Assembly: GCA_003164075.1 (NCBI GenBank) | Contig: PLRZ01000138.1 | Span: 2,781 to 13,759, forward strand | Reading direction: 5' to 3' | DNA: 10,979 nucleotides | DNA from: Bryobacterales bacterium | GTDB lineage: Bacteria; Acidobacteriota; Terriglobia; Bryobacterales; Bryobacteraceae | Shown: in pieces, positions 1 through 6,892 of the stretch | Position numbering within the stretch: the stretch's first letter is position 1 | Layout of the letters: every line of letters begins with the position of its first letter | Made by a program: the position numbers and the translations under genes | The notes under the pieces: model-generated | Told to the model about the DNA's origin: nothing | The model's database searches: none | The model's input: the letters and a program-made list of their open reading frames with translations, nothing else

Positions 1-1057
1 CGCCTCTCCCGGTCATTCCCAGGACGGCCCACGCCGGCGCGGCCCACGCACTCACGATGACCGGCATTCCCTTTTGCCCCAGCCGGCGAGCCATCTCCAT
101 GGCCTGCTGGATCCGCGGATTCAGAGTTCCCGCTCGCGCCGCGGCCAGGGGATCGCCGCTCTCCTGGGGCTGCCAGGTACTCCACGGCATCTCCACACGC
201 CCCCACGCCACTCGCAGGTTCTTCAGATTGTAGTCGATGATGGCGGGGTCCGCGGTGGGGTTCTGCAGGCGGAAATTGCCGCCCAGTCCGTCGAACAGTT
301 GGCCCGGATGCGATGCGTCGAGCGCTATCGTGACGGGATTATGGTCGACGTCGCCAGCCACCTTCACGGTGAAACTCTTGCCGGCAGTCTGGCCGGCCGA
401 CGCCTTGCCGGTGAGGACCGCCATGGTCACTTGAAGGTCGTAGTTGCCGTTACGGCGATCGTCGCGAATGAGGACCTCGGCCGGCTCGCTGAATGCGATT
501 TCGATTTCGCGCCGGCCGGATGTGAAATGCAGACCCTTGGCGGCGCCGCGCAGGTAATCGTTCTGGTCCTTGAGGCCCGGCGCCAGCGATACCTTCTCGG
601 GAGTGGGCTTCACCGCTCCGATAATCTGCACATTGCCGCCGGAAAAGAGGGCGGCCGGCAGATCGAGGCGCCAATAAGCGCCGGCTATGTTGGATTGCTG
701 CGGGGAGTCGAACTGGATATCCACCTTGGCTGTGCCGGTACCGGTGTCTTCCACTATTTCTTTGCCGTTGAGAGCCCAGCCGTGGGCGCGCATCTGGACA
801 GTGACGGTTTCGGTTTTGCCGTTGCGGGAGTAATTGTTGGTCTGCTTCTCCCTGCCGGTAGTGAAGACGCTCCCGTCCGGCTCGACGACGCACATACTGC
901 TGTTCAGTTCAAACAGGTGTCCGTCGACACGGATGCCGGTAAGGTTGCCCCACGCCATGGTTTCCGGCTGGCCGGATGCCGTGCCGGCCCAAGTTGCGAG
1001 AAGCCCCGCGCAAGTTGCCGCGAATATCAAGTGCCGCCTGACCACGTGCATCGTCAT
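1..1057 (-). CDS. Exported glycoside hydrolase-like protein (GH30/clan A-like), partial at left edge
   Basis: The minus strand is open from ATG at 1057 to the window edge without a stop, giving 352 visible codons; the 3' end is missing. Residues 1-30 form a signal peptide: basic start (MTMHVVRRH), hydrophobic stretch, then small residues before TASGQ. Residues about 35-235 look like a beta-rich accessory domain that I do not recognise. From about 245 the protein resembles the start of a clan A TIM-barrel glycosidase: FDGLGGNFRLQN (255-266), LRVAWGRVEMPW (281-292), a long helix (IQQAMEMARRLGQKG) and VIVSAWAAPAW (333-343). This resembles the GH30-type 'GFGG' strand and 'S-W-S-P-P-A-W' segment. 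The catalytic glutamates would lie outside the window, so activity and substrate are unknown. A second ATG lies at 1051. The next gene upstream (1112-1492) is on the same strand 54 nt away. Gene and export are well supported; the enzyme family is an inference. Confidence 0.75.
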   Translation of the reverse strand, partial: MTMHVVRRHLIFAATCAGLLATWAGTASGQPETMAWGNLTGIRVDGHLFELNSSMCVVEPDGSVFTTGREKQTNNYSRNGKTETVTVQMRAHGWALNGKEIVEDTGTGTAKVDIQFDSPQQSNIAGAYWRLDLPAALFSGGNVQIIGAVKPTPEKVSLAPGLKDQNDYLRGAAKGLHFTSGRREIEIAFSEPAEVLIRDDRRNGNYDLQVTMAVLTGKASAGQTAGKSFTVKVAGDVDHNPVTIALDASHPGQLFDGLGGNFRLQNPTADPAIIDYNLKNLRVAWGRVEMPWSTWQPQESGDPLAAARAGTLNPRIQQAMEMARRLGQKGMPVIVSAWAAPAWAVLGMTGRG

Positions 1058-1063
1058 GAGTCT

Positions 1064-1069
1064 ATTATA
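1064..1069 (-). promoter_or_regulatory. Consensus -10 hexamer TATAAT immediately before the 1057 start
   Basis: On the minus strand a perfect TATAAT lies 6 nt before the ATG at 1057, in the gap after the 1112-1492 gene. No Shine-Dalgarno sequence is visible, and no good -35 hexamer sits at 16-18 bp. If used, transcription would begin at about the A of the ATG, giving a leaderless mRNA, or a leader of about 6 nt if translation starts at 1051. This rests on one hexamer and could be chance. Confidence 0.35.
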
Positions 1070-1111
1070 AGCGGACCCGAAAAGGGGAAATCGCGCGGTT
1101 TTACCAAGGCC

Positions 1112-1492
1112 CTATGGGACGCGCTTGAACTCGATTTTGCCCTTGGTAGTCTGGTCGCCCTGGGTCACGATGACATCGCCCGAGATGCGGTCCCCATCCA
1201 CCGTCATAGTGAGTGCGTAAGTTGCGCCATCGGGAGAAGTGACCTGGGCGGTGATCTTGTTGCCGGCGATCTTCCCGTTTTGGATGGGCCACTGCTGATT
1301 TTCGTCCGGACCGCCGCTGCCGGTGAGAGTAGTGCCACTCTGTTTCACGATCATGTAAGCGGAGTTTAGCTCACCGGGGTTTCCATCGGCGCCGATAGCC
1401 ACCAACGTGCCCGACCATTTACCCGATATATCGGCGGCCGCTGCCGTGATCACGAGTGCCAGAAGCAAGCCAATGCAAGAAAGAACTTTCAC
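1112..1492 (-). CDS. Small exported protein of unknown function (126 aa)
   Basis: The protein starts with a clear signal peptide (MKVLSCIGLLLALVITAAAA, residues 1-20). The mature chain begins near DISGKWSGTL and is rich in alternating polar/hydrophobic strands with Gly and Thr (for example TLTGSGG and YALTMTVDGDRISGDV). This suggests a small beta-barrel or beta-sandwich in the periplasm or at the cell surface. The DISGKWSG opening is common in small exported acidobacterial proteins, but I know no assigned function. The start is GTG at 1492. GGAGGA at 1496-1501 lies 3 nt before it, which is tight but is the only sensible ribosome site. The downstream neighbour on the same strand is the glycosidase-like gene, so co-transcription is possible, although a TATAAT lies between them. 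No catalytic or metal-binding motif is visible. Confidence 0.8.
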   Translation of the reverse strand: MKVLSCIGLLLALVITAAAADISGKWSGTLVAIGADGNPGELNSAYMIVKQSGTTLTGSGGPDENQQWPIQNGKIAGNKITAQVTSPDGATYALTMTVDGDRISGDVIVTQGDQTTKGKIEFKRVP

Positions 1493-1495
1493 GTG

Positions 1496-1501
1496 TCCTC
1501 C
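1496..1501 (-). promoter_or_regulatory. Ribosome binding site GGAGGA for the GTG start at 1492
   Basis: GGAGGA on the minus strand sits 3 nt before GTG at 1492. It supports choosing this non-ATG start, which also gives the full signal peptide. Confidence 0.6.
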
Positions 1502-1554
1502 AATGCCTAAAGTACGAAGCTTCCCGGAAAAGGGTTCGCCTCTTTTTTGAGAGT

Positions 1555-2259
1555 TTACTTTAACGCATTGTGCCCGTGTCCGTGCGAGCCGGGACGCCGG
1601 CGGCGGCCGGTCCAGGGCGAGGGCATGCGATTGCGCTGCTGGAGCGCGGCCGCGGGGGTGAGAGGCGAGGCGGGGTTTGCAGGGATTTCGGGACTGGGCG
1701 CGGCTTGCGGAGCTGCGCCGGCGGGCACGGGCGGGTCGGGCTCGACGGCTTGGGGTTCGGGATCGCGGAGGGGTTCGGTGGGGCTTTCGGCGCGGAGGGC
1801 CTTGAGACGGTCGAAATCCTCTACCGCGCGCCGATAGAGGCGCTCGGTTTGGGCCTGGTAGCGAATGACGAGGAGGAAGCTGGCGGATTTGCCGGTGAGG
1901 CGGTTAAAGCCTTCGGCGAGCCAATAGGAGCGGTTTTGGCCGGCGGTTACGTCGATTCCGTGGGTGACTTCGGGGTTCATGAGGATCAGGGGAGTGCCGG
2001 GGCGTTCGGTGGCTTCGTCGAGGCAGGTGATGAAGAAGCCGGATTCGAGAGCGGCACAGCGGAGGAGCGACAGTTGGGAGAGGGCGATTCGCTCGACGGC
2101 GAAGAGCTCCTGGGAATTGACGGGCCGATAGAAGGCCACGAGATCGTCACGGAGACCGATGACAGCTTCGGGGGTTTCGAGCCGGACGATGGCGTAGTTT
2201 TCGGGGTGGAAGACGTGCTTCCGTGAAATCTGGGCAGGGGCGGGGCGTTGGGGGTTCAT
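1555..2259 (-). CDS. Conserved protein of unknown function with Pro-rich and Arg/His-rich tail (234 aa)
   Basis: ATG at 2259 is preceded by AGGA about 8 nt upstream, so the start is well supported. There is no signal peptide or membrane segment, so it is probably cytoplasmic. Residues 14-156 look folded: RKHVFHPENYAIVRLETPEA, IGLRDDLVAFYRPVNSQELFAVERIAL, then SYWLAEGFNRLTGKSASFLLVIRYQAQTERLYRRAVEDFDRLKALR, which is largely helical and charged. Residues 160-205 are Pro/Ala-rich and disordered. The tail carries GRRRRPGSHGHGH (218-230), a basic and His-rich patch. I recall similar proteins (same 'PVNSQELFA...ERIAL' and 'ERLYRRAVE' segments) recurring in Solibacter-type genomes as hypothetical proteins, often with a similar disordered end. 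No function can be given. It points away from rsmI, and the two genes are divergent. Confidence 0.8.
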   Translation of the reverse strand: MNPQRPAPAQISRKHVFHPENYAIVRLETPEAVIGLRDDLVAFYRPVNSQELFAVERIALSQLSLLRCAALESGFFITCLDEATERPGTPLILMNPEVTHGIDVTAGQNRSYWLAEGFNRLTGKSASFLLVIRYQAQTERLYRRAVEDFDRLKALRAESPTEPLRDPEPQAVEPDPPVPAGAAPQAAPSPEIPANPASPLTPAAALQQRNRMPSPWTGRRRRPGSHGHGHNALK

Positions 2260-2486
2260 AGGTTATCCTTTCGACTTCAGCTTTACCATGCAGATGCGCG
2301 GAAAGCTGGAAATCGGCATCCGCAAGTGACTGGGAAGAAAGGGAATATTCCTCGCACATTGTTGCGAATGGCTTTGCGGGGGGGCGCCACGGAGCCGGTC
2401 CGCGCCGAAACAGGGCTTCTGTCCGATGCTCCGGCCAGCGAGCGGTGAATGGGCGGACCGGTTTGCGGCACATTACACTGGAAGGC
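2260..2486. promoter_or_regulatory. Divergent intergenic region between the 234-aa gene and rsmI
   Basis: This 227-bp spacer must hold the promoters of both divergent genes, except as noted for the rsmI start. It contains a perfect 10-bp palindrome, GGAATATTCC, at 2342-2351, which could be an operator but may be chance. On the plus strand a -10-like TACACT (2474-2479) lies 7 nt before the rsmI ATG. No convincing -35 box and no RNA gene were seen. Confidence 0.4.
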
Positions 2487-3311
2487 ATGGCCGGTCTTCT
2501 GTACCTGGTGGCGACACCCATTGGCAACCTCGAGGACATCACCTATCGCGCGGTACGGGTGCTGCGGGAGGCGGACCTGATTGCCTGCGAGGATACGCGG
2601 CAGACGAAAAAGCTGCTGGACCACTATGACATCCGGAAGCCGACCATCAGCTATCACGAACACAACGAGGCGGAACGCTCGGTGGAACTGGCATCGCGGC
2701 TGGCGGCCGGGACGGTGATCGCGCTGGTCTCCGACGCCGGAATGCCGCTGGTGTCGGACCCGGGCTACCGCCTGGTGCGGGCGGCGATCGAACTGGAAGT
2801 GCCGGTGCAGGCGATACCGGGGCCTTCGGCGGCGCTTACCGCGCTGGCGGCATCGGGACTGCCGACGGACTCGTTCCGTTTCGGCGGATTTCTGCCCTCG
2901 AAGCCGGGGCAGCGCGCCAAGGCGCTGGAGGCGCTGGCGGAAGAAGATGCGACGTTGATTTTTTACGAAGCGCCGCATCGCATTCTGGACGCGCTGGAAG
3001 CGGTGGAACTGGCGCTGGGTCCGCGGCCGGTGGTGGTGGCGCGCGAATTGACGAAAATCCACGAGGAGTTTGTGCGCGGGACGGCGGCGGAGGTGCGGGC
3101 GCAACTGGCGGCCCGGGATATGGTGCGGGGAGAGATCACGCTGCTGATCGGGAAGGCTACGGCGCCCCTGCCGGACGATACACCGATCGAAGAGGCGGTG
3201 GAACGGCTCATCAGTGGCGGCACGGCGCGCATGGACGCCATCAAACAAGTGGCGCGGAAGCGGGGGCTCTCCAAGCGGGAAGTGTACGACCAGTTGCTAC
3301 GGGAGAAGTAG
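2487..3311 (+). CDS. rsmI: 16S rRNA (cytidine-1402-2'-O)-methyltransferase RsmI
   Basis: RsmI transfers a methyl group from S-adenosylmethionine to the 2'-OH of C1402 in the 16S rRNA decoding centre. With ATG at 2487 the protein has 274 aa, close to the E. coli enzyme. Family hallmarks run in order: LYLVATPIGNLEDIT at the N-terminus, ADLIACEDTRQTKKLL, ALVSDAGMPLVSDPGY, a Pro-Gly-Pro-Ser loop (IPGPSAALTALAASGLP), FGGFLPSKPGQR, LIFYEAPHRI and VVVARELTKIHEEFVRG. This is the tetrapyrrole-methylase fold of the family. The C-terminal helical part (TARMDAIKQVARKRGLSKREVYDQLL) is complete. The frame is open upstream to a GTG at 2445, adding 14 residues that match no family feature, so ATG 2487 is preferred. 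GGAAGG sits only 1 nt before it, too close for a normal Shine-Dalgarno site. Local G+C is very high. It converges with the DUF4276 gene. Confidence 0.95.
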   Translation: MAGLLYLVATPIGNLEDITYRAVRVLREADLIACEDTRQTKKLLDHYDIRKPTISYHEHNEAERSVELASRLAAGTVIALVSDAGMPLVSDPGYRLVRAAIELEVPVQAIPGPSAALTALAASGLPTDSFRFGGFLPSKPGQRAKALEALAEEDATLIFYEAPHRILDALEAVELALGPRPVVVARELTKIHEEFVRGTAAEVRAQLAARDMVRGEITLLIGKATAPLPDDTPIEEAVERLISGGTARMDAIKQVARKRGLSKREVYDQLLREK

Positions 3312-3350
3312 GCGGCGGTGGATGCTTACTTCCGGCGGCGGACGAATGCA

Positions 3351-3373
3351 TAAGTCGACGAGATGGCGACTTA
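3351..3373. terminator. Inverted repeat between the converging rsmI and DUF4276 genes, possible weak terminator
   Basis: TAAGTCG (3351-3357) and CGACTTA (3367-3373) form a perfect 7-bp stem with a 9-nt loop. The right arm includes the stop codon of the DUF4276 gene on the minus strand, and the left arm lies 40 nt after the rsmI stop. There is no T tract on either side, so an intrinsic terminator is doubtful; a shared transcript-end or mRNA-stabilising hairpin is possible. It lies at the truncated end of the DUF4276 gene. Confidence 0.35.
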
Positions 3374-3790
3374 CGGGCAAGTGCGCAGGTCAAGTTGCAT
3401 CAGGACGAAGGGAACGAATCGTCGAGCATCCCCCATCCCGGCTGCGACGTCGCTCAGCATAGCTTCTTCAACGCATTGGGCTCTCTGTTCGCTGCTCAAA
3501 AGAGTAGCCTTCTCACGTCCCGGCCATGCACCGTTTCCGGAGGATGGCAACCCATAGTAATCGACCATGGTGGTCGCGATGCAGCCCGTATCTTCTTTCA
3601 GGTGATTGATTATGTCCTTCCTGGCGGACGGCCAGGGTCTGATTCCTCCACGCTGTAGACGCAGTCTGGCATTGCCGATGATGCGAGCGCCTACGTCGCT
3701 GAAGCCACTCGCGAGCAGGTGGTCACGAAGCATTCCGCTAACGAAGGCCTCTTCCGTCAATCCTTCGACTTGCACTAAGAGGCGAGCCAT
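3371..3790 (-). CDS. DUF4276-family (Toprim-like) protein, C-terminally truncated
   Basis: The N-terminal part matches the DUF4276 family, which is related in fold to Toprim nucleases of OLD/RloB type: LLVQVEGLTEEAFV (residues 4-17, with acidic residues E9 and E13/E14), ARIIGNARLRLQRGGIRPWPSARKDI (35-60), CIATTMVDYYGLP (70-82, with D77) and CVEEAMLSDVAAGMGDARRFVPFVLM (106-131). In family members this last segment runs on into a His-Glu-Phe-Glu block and about 80-100 further residues. Here ATG (3398-3400) is followed by CAACTTGACC and a stop within eight codons. At 139 aa it is clearly short of the roughly 200-230 aa I expect, and the missing part is not visible in any frame between here and rsmI. 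The start lies 3 nt after the ATPase stop with GGAG 7 nt upstream, so the pair is translationally coupled. It is probably a decayed partner; activity is doubtful. Confidence 0.8.
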   Translation of the reverse strand: MARLLVQVEGLTEEAFVSGMLRDHLLASGFSDVGARIIGNARLRLQRGGIRPWPSARKDIINHLKEDTGCIATTMVDYYGLPSSGNGAWPGREKATLLSSEQRAQCVEEAMLSDVAAGMGDARRFVPFVLMQLDLRTCP

Positions 3791-3793
3791 GGA

Positions 3794-4855
3794 TTAGCTC
3801 CGAACCGGGCACCCGCCAAGTTCGCTTTTCTCCCAGAGTTGACCAAGGCTGTAGTCCTCCAGCCATTTGTCCAACCTTGCGGAATCGAGATGCGTGATCT
3901 GAGTGCCGCGGTCCACTCGGTCTGCGACAAGCACCTCGTCCGGCTGGAAATAATCCACCAGTGAAGACGACTGAGTCGAGACGATTACTTGGTTGTCAAC
4001 CGAGGCATGCCGAATTAGCGAGGCTAGCAGTCCGATGGCGTAGGGGTGAAGTCCTAACTCGGGCTCATCGACCAGGATGACCGGCGGCCGGTGATCCACA
4101 GGCTGCAGGAAGAGAACTGCCAAAGCAACGAATCGTAGCGTCCCGTCCGAAAGGGACGATGCGCCGAAATACTGGTCAGAGATCCTGTGCTTCCACTCGA
4201 GCCTGATAGTGTCCGGATTGAGCTTCTCGGGCTCCAGACGGAAATCGTCGAAAAATGGAGCGGCGCTTTGGACGGTTCCTCGGATCAGATTGTAGGAGTC
4301 GCTGTGTTTCTCCCGAAGATAATACAGGAGCGCGGCCAGGTTCGATCCGTTATCCCTCAGGAAGCGATTGTCCGGCACGCTGGCGGTTATTCGCATACGT
4401 GAGGTGTCGTGAAGGTGATACACTCGCCAACCGGCAAAGGCATTTCGCGTCCAGTGGTCGACCGCAGTGAGAGCTGCGTCTTTTCGCGATGTATCCAACG
4501 GACCACGTGACCCTCCGACCCCTTGACTCGATTTGTACAAGCCATCATCCCCGGTCGGCATTAGTTCAGCGTCGTAGCTACTGCCGTTCCCCAAGAACGA
4601 GAGATGGATAGTGAGTACCGGCGTCGTCTTTGATCCGAAGTGCAGTATCTTTTCAGCTCCCCCCGCGGTTCCGACATAGTTTGATAACCTTCCTTCGCCG
4701 ATATGCTGCAACAATCGGAAAGCGTCGAGGAAATTCGACTTGCCGGAACCATTCGCGCCGATCAACACATTGATCGGCCCAAGCTTCAACTTCTCTATCG
4801 ACGCGATGCTCTTGAAGCCTTTGATCGTAATGTAGTCGAGCGCATTCGAGGGCAT
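3794..4855 (-). CDS. RecF/AAA_21-type ATPase, partner of the DUF4276 protein
   Basis: This is an ABC-like (SMC/RecF class) ATPase with all main motifs: an N-terminal strand ITIKGFKSI, Walker A GANGSGKS (33-40), signature-like SSLSDGTLRF (233-242), Walker B VILVDEPELGLHP (259-271, D263 and E264) and a switch segment VSTQSSSLVDYF (292-303). The switch has Gln where many relatives have His. At 353 aa it has no long coiled-coil arms and appears complete. ATG 4855 lies 11 nt after the thrS stop, with GAGG just upstream, and the stop lies 3 nt before the DUF4276 start, so thrS-ATPase-DUF4276 reads as one transcription unit. ATPases of this class paired with Toprim-like proteins act in phage defence (AbiL, PARIS, OLD-type). 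A defence role here is an inference from that analogy. Hand counts of five 60-base rows gave 53-62% G+C, against 68-73% in two rsmI rows, which fits acquisition by transfer. Confidence 0.88.
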   Translation of the reverse strand: MPSNALDYITIKGFKSIASIEKLKLGPINVLIGANGSGKSNFLDAFRLLQHIGEGRLSNYVGTAGGAEKILHFGSKTTPVLTIHLSFLGNGSSYDAELMPTGDDGLYKSSQGVGGSRGPLDTSRKDAALTAVDHWTRNAFAGWRVYHLHDTSRMRITASVPDNRFLRDNGSNLAALLYYLREKHSDSYNLIRGTVQSAAPFFDDFRLEPEKLNPDTIRLEWKHRISDQYFGASSLSDGTLRFVALAVLFLQPVDHRPPVILVDEPELGLHPYAIGLLASLIRHASVDNQVIVSTQSSSLVDYFQPDEVLVADRVDRGTQITHLDSARLDKWLEDYSLGQLWEKSELGGCPVRS

Positions 4856-4866
4856 TCGACCTCGTT

Positions 4867-6801
4867 CTACTCCGAGACTGCCTTCGACTTAATCAGCCCG
4901 CGGATCGTGGCGATGAATTCCTCCGCGGTCTTCGCGCCCTGGTCGCCGTGCTTGCGATTGCGCACCGAGACCTTGCCGCTCTCCTGCTCGCGATCGCCTA
5001 CTACCAGCATGAACGGGATCTTCTGCAATTGCGCCTCGCGAATTTTGAAGTTGACCTTCTCGTTGCGATCGTCGAGAGTAACGCGGAGTCCCGCGGCGTC
5101 GAGCTGCTTCTGCAGCGCCCGCGCGTATTCCGCCTGCCGGTCGGTGATCGGCAGCACGATCGCCTGCACCGGCGCCAACCACACCGGAAACGCCCCGGCA
5201 TACAGCTCGATCAGGTAGGAAATCATGCGCTCCATGGTGCTGACAATGGCGCGATGGATCATTACCGGTTGATGTTCCTTGCCATCCGCACCCACGTAGT
5301 GCAGGTCGAACTGGCTCGGCAGGTGGAAATCCAACTGAACAGTGGAGTAGGTTTCCTCGTGGCCCATCACGTCGGCAAGCTGGATGTCGAGCTTGGGGCC
5401 GTAGAACGCCGCTTCACCCTTGGCTTCCACATAGGGCAAGCCGAGCGCGTCCATGGCCTCGCGCAACATCCGCTCGCCCAGTTCCCACATGGCGTCGTTA
5501 TCGACGTACTTCTCCTTGTCCGCCTTGTCGCCCAGCGAAAGCCGGTAACGGTACTGGGTGATGCCCAGAGCCTTGTAGGCCTCCTCCACCAGACGCATCA
5601 CGTTGGAGAATTCTTCCTTGATCTGATCCGGCGTACAGAAAATGTGCGCGTCGTTGAGAGTCATACAGCGGACGCGGCTCAAGCCGCTGAGCGCACCCGA
5701 CCGCTCGTAGCGGTACATGGTGCCCAATTCGGCGATTTTGACGGGCAGGTCGCGGTAGCTGCGCTGCTTGGATTCGTACACCAGAATGTGATGCGGGCAG
5801 TTCATGGGCCGCAGCACCATCCGTTCGTTCTCCAGTTCCATGGGCGGGAACATGCTGTCCTTGTAGTGCGCCCAGTGACCAGAGCGCTCGTACAGGTCGA
5901 CCTTCGCCAGGTCGGGCGTGTACACGTGCTGGTATCCCAGGGCGCGCTCGCGTTCCAGGATGTATTCCTCCAATAGCCGCCGGATGGTAGCGCCCTTGGG
6001 CAGCCACAACGGCAACCCGGCTCCCACCGACTCGTTGACGGTGTACAGTTCGAGTTCCTTGCCCAGCCTCCGATGGTCGCGGCGCTTGGCCTCCTCCAGC
6101 CGGTTCAGGTAGTCCTGGAGGTCCTTCGCCGAGAAGAACGCCGTCCCATAGATGCGCTGTAACTGCTTGTTGTGTTCGTCGCCTTTCCAATATGCGCCGG
6201 CGATGGAGAGTAACTTGAATGCCTTGATCCGGGACGTGTCCGGCACGTGCGGACCGCGGCAGAAATCGATGAAATAGGGCCCCAGCGTGTATTCGCTGAA
6301 GATTTCGCCGGCGCGCTCGGCGATCAGCTCGCACTTCATCCACGCACCGCCGTATTTCTTGAGGCCATCTTCTTTCTTTGTGTAGACGCGCTCGTAAGGG
6401 AGATGGCGCTTCTGAAGCTCCCACATCTTGGCTTCGATCTTTTCGAGATCGTCGGGCGTGAACGGGGTGGGGCGGTCGAAATCGTAATAGAAGCCGCTCT
6501 CGATGGGCGGGCCGATGCCCAGCTTGGTTTCGGGGTACAACTCCAGTACCGCCGCGGCCAGCAGGTGGGCGGTGGAGTGGCGATAGACGGTGAGCGATTC
6601 AGGATCCTTGGCGGTGAGAATCTGCAGCGTGGCGTCCTGGTCGAGGGGCCGGGTCAGATCGTAGAGATCGCCATTCACTTTGGCCACGATGGCAGCGTCC
6701 GCGAGGCGCGGACTGATCGATTTGGCGATATCGATGGGACGGGTCCCCGCGGCGACGGATTGTTTACTGCCATCGGGCAGAGTAATCTCGATGTTGCTCA
6801 T
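4867..6801 (-). CDS. thrS: Threonyl-tRNA synthetase
   Basis: ThrRS charges tRNA-Thr with threonine and removes mis-attached serine. The 644-aa protein is full length. Residues 1-62 are the TGS domain. The editing domain carries HSTAH (H75, H79) and CRGPH (C181, H185), the expected metal/editing residues. In the class II catalytic core the zinc ligands are C335 (MNCPHH), H386 (LNDAHIFC) and H516 (VMIHRAIV); motif 2 is RYERSGALSGLSRVR and motif 3 lies around HRAIVSTMERMISYLIE. The anticodon-binding domain runs from about 545 to the end (APVQAIVLPITDRQAEYA and KIPFMLVVGDRE). The ATG at 6801 has no clear Shine-Dalgarno sequence, but the N-terminus MSNIEITLPDGS matches the family. In many bacteria thrS is followed by infC-rpmI-rplT; here it is followed 11 nt later by the ATPase, an unusual neighbour. 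Upstream lies a repeat-filled spacer. No T-box or tRNA-like leader was seen. Confidence 0.97.
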   Translation of the reverse strand: MSNIEITLPDGSKQSVAAGTRPIDIAKSISPRLADAAIVAKVNGDLYDLTRPLDQDATLQILTAKDPESLTVYRHSTAHLLAAAVLELYPETKLGIGPPIESGFYYDFDRPTPFTPDDLEKIEAKMWELQKRHLPYERVYTKKEDGLKKYGGAWMKCELIAERAGEIFSEYTLGPYFIDFCRGPHVPDTSRIKAFKLLSIAGAYWKGDEHNKQLQRIYGTAFFSAKDLQDYLNRLEEAKRRDHRRLGKELELYTVNESVGAGLPLWLPKGATIRRLLEEYILERERALGYQHVYTPDLAKVDLYERSGHWAHYKDSMFPPMELENERMVLRPMNCPHHILVYESKQRSYRDLPVKIAELGTMYRYERSGALSGLSRVRCMTLNDAHIFCTPDQIKEEFSNVMRLVEEAYKALGITQYRYRLSLGDKADKEKYVDNDAMWELGERMLREAMDALGLPYVEAKGEAAFYGPKLDIQLADVMGHEETYSTVQLDFHLPSQFDLHYVGADGKEHQPVMIHRAIVSTMERMISYLIELYAGAFPVWLAPVQAIVLPITDRQAEYARALQKQLDAAGLRVTLDDRNEKVNFKIREAQLQKIPFMLVVGDREQESGKVSVRNRKHGDQGAKTAEEFIATIRGLIKSKAVSE

Positions 6802-6892
6802 AGGGAATTTTCAGCGTAACACGCGTCGCGCAGCAGTTGCTCGACCGGGCGCGCTGGGAGATTGACCTGGGGAAACGGGAAAGGCAAGATCA
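6802..6892 (-). promoter_or_regulatory. thrS: Immediate upstream region of thrS, between its start and the repeat array
   Basis: This 91-bp unique stretch is the likeliest promoter site for thrS if the repeat array is inert. A weak -10-like TACGCT lies 11 nt before the ATG on the minus strand, with no good -35 hexamer. No attenuator, T-box or strong hairpin is evident. Confidence 0.25.

Noticed and set aside
74..1369. Long plus-strand open frame (431 codons) across the left region
   Set aside because: It lies antisense to two minus-strand genes with signal peptides and family-like motifs. Its translation shows no recognisable domain, and long antisense frames are expected at this G+C.
1515..1555. 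Possible intrinsic terminator (CCC...GGG followed by a T run)
   Set aside because: The stem is only three base pairs and the T run is separated from it by several bases. On the minus strand the CTCT/AGAG stem is also too short.
2283..3248. Minus-strand open frame of 321 codons opposite rsmI
   Set aside because: rsmI is unambiguous on the plus strand, and the opposite frame is Arg/His/Gln-rich without motifs.
4948..5976. Plus-strand open frame of 342 codons inside thrS
   Set aside because: It is antisense to a fully conserved thrS with all catalytic residues; its composition (many His, Arg, Val and Gln) is typical of a shadow frame.
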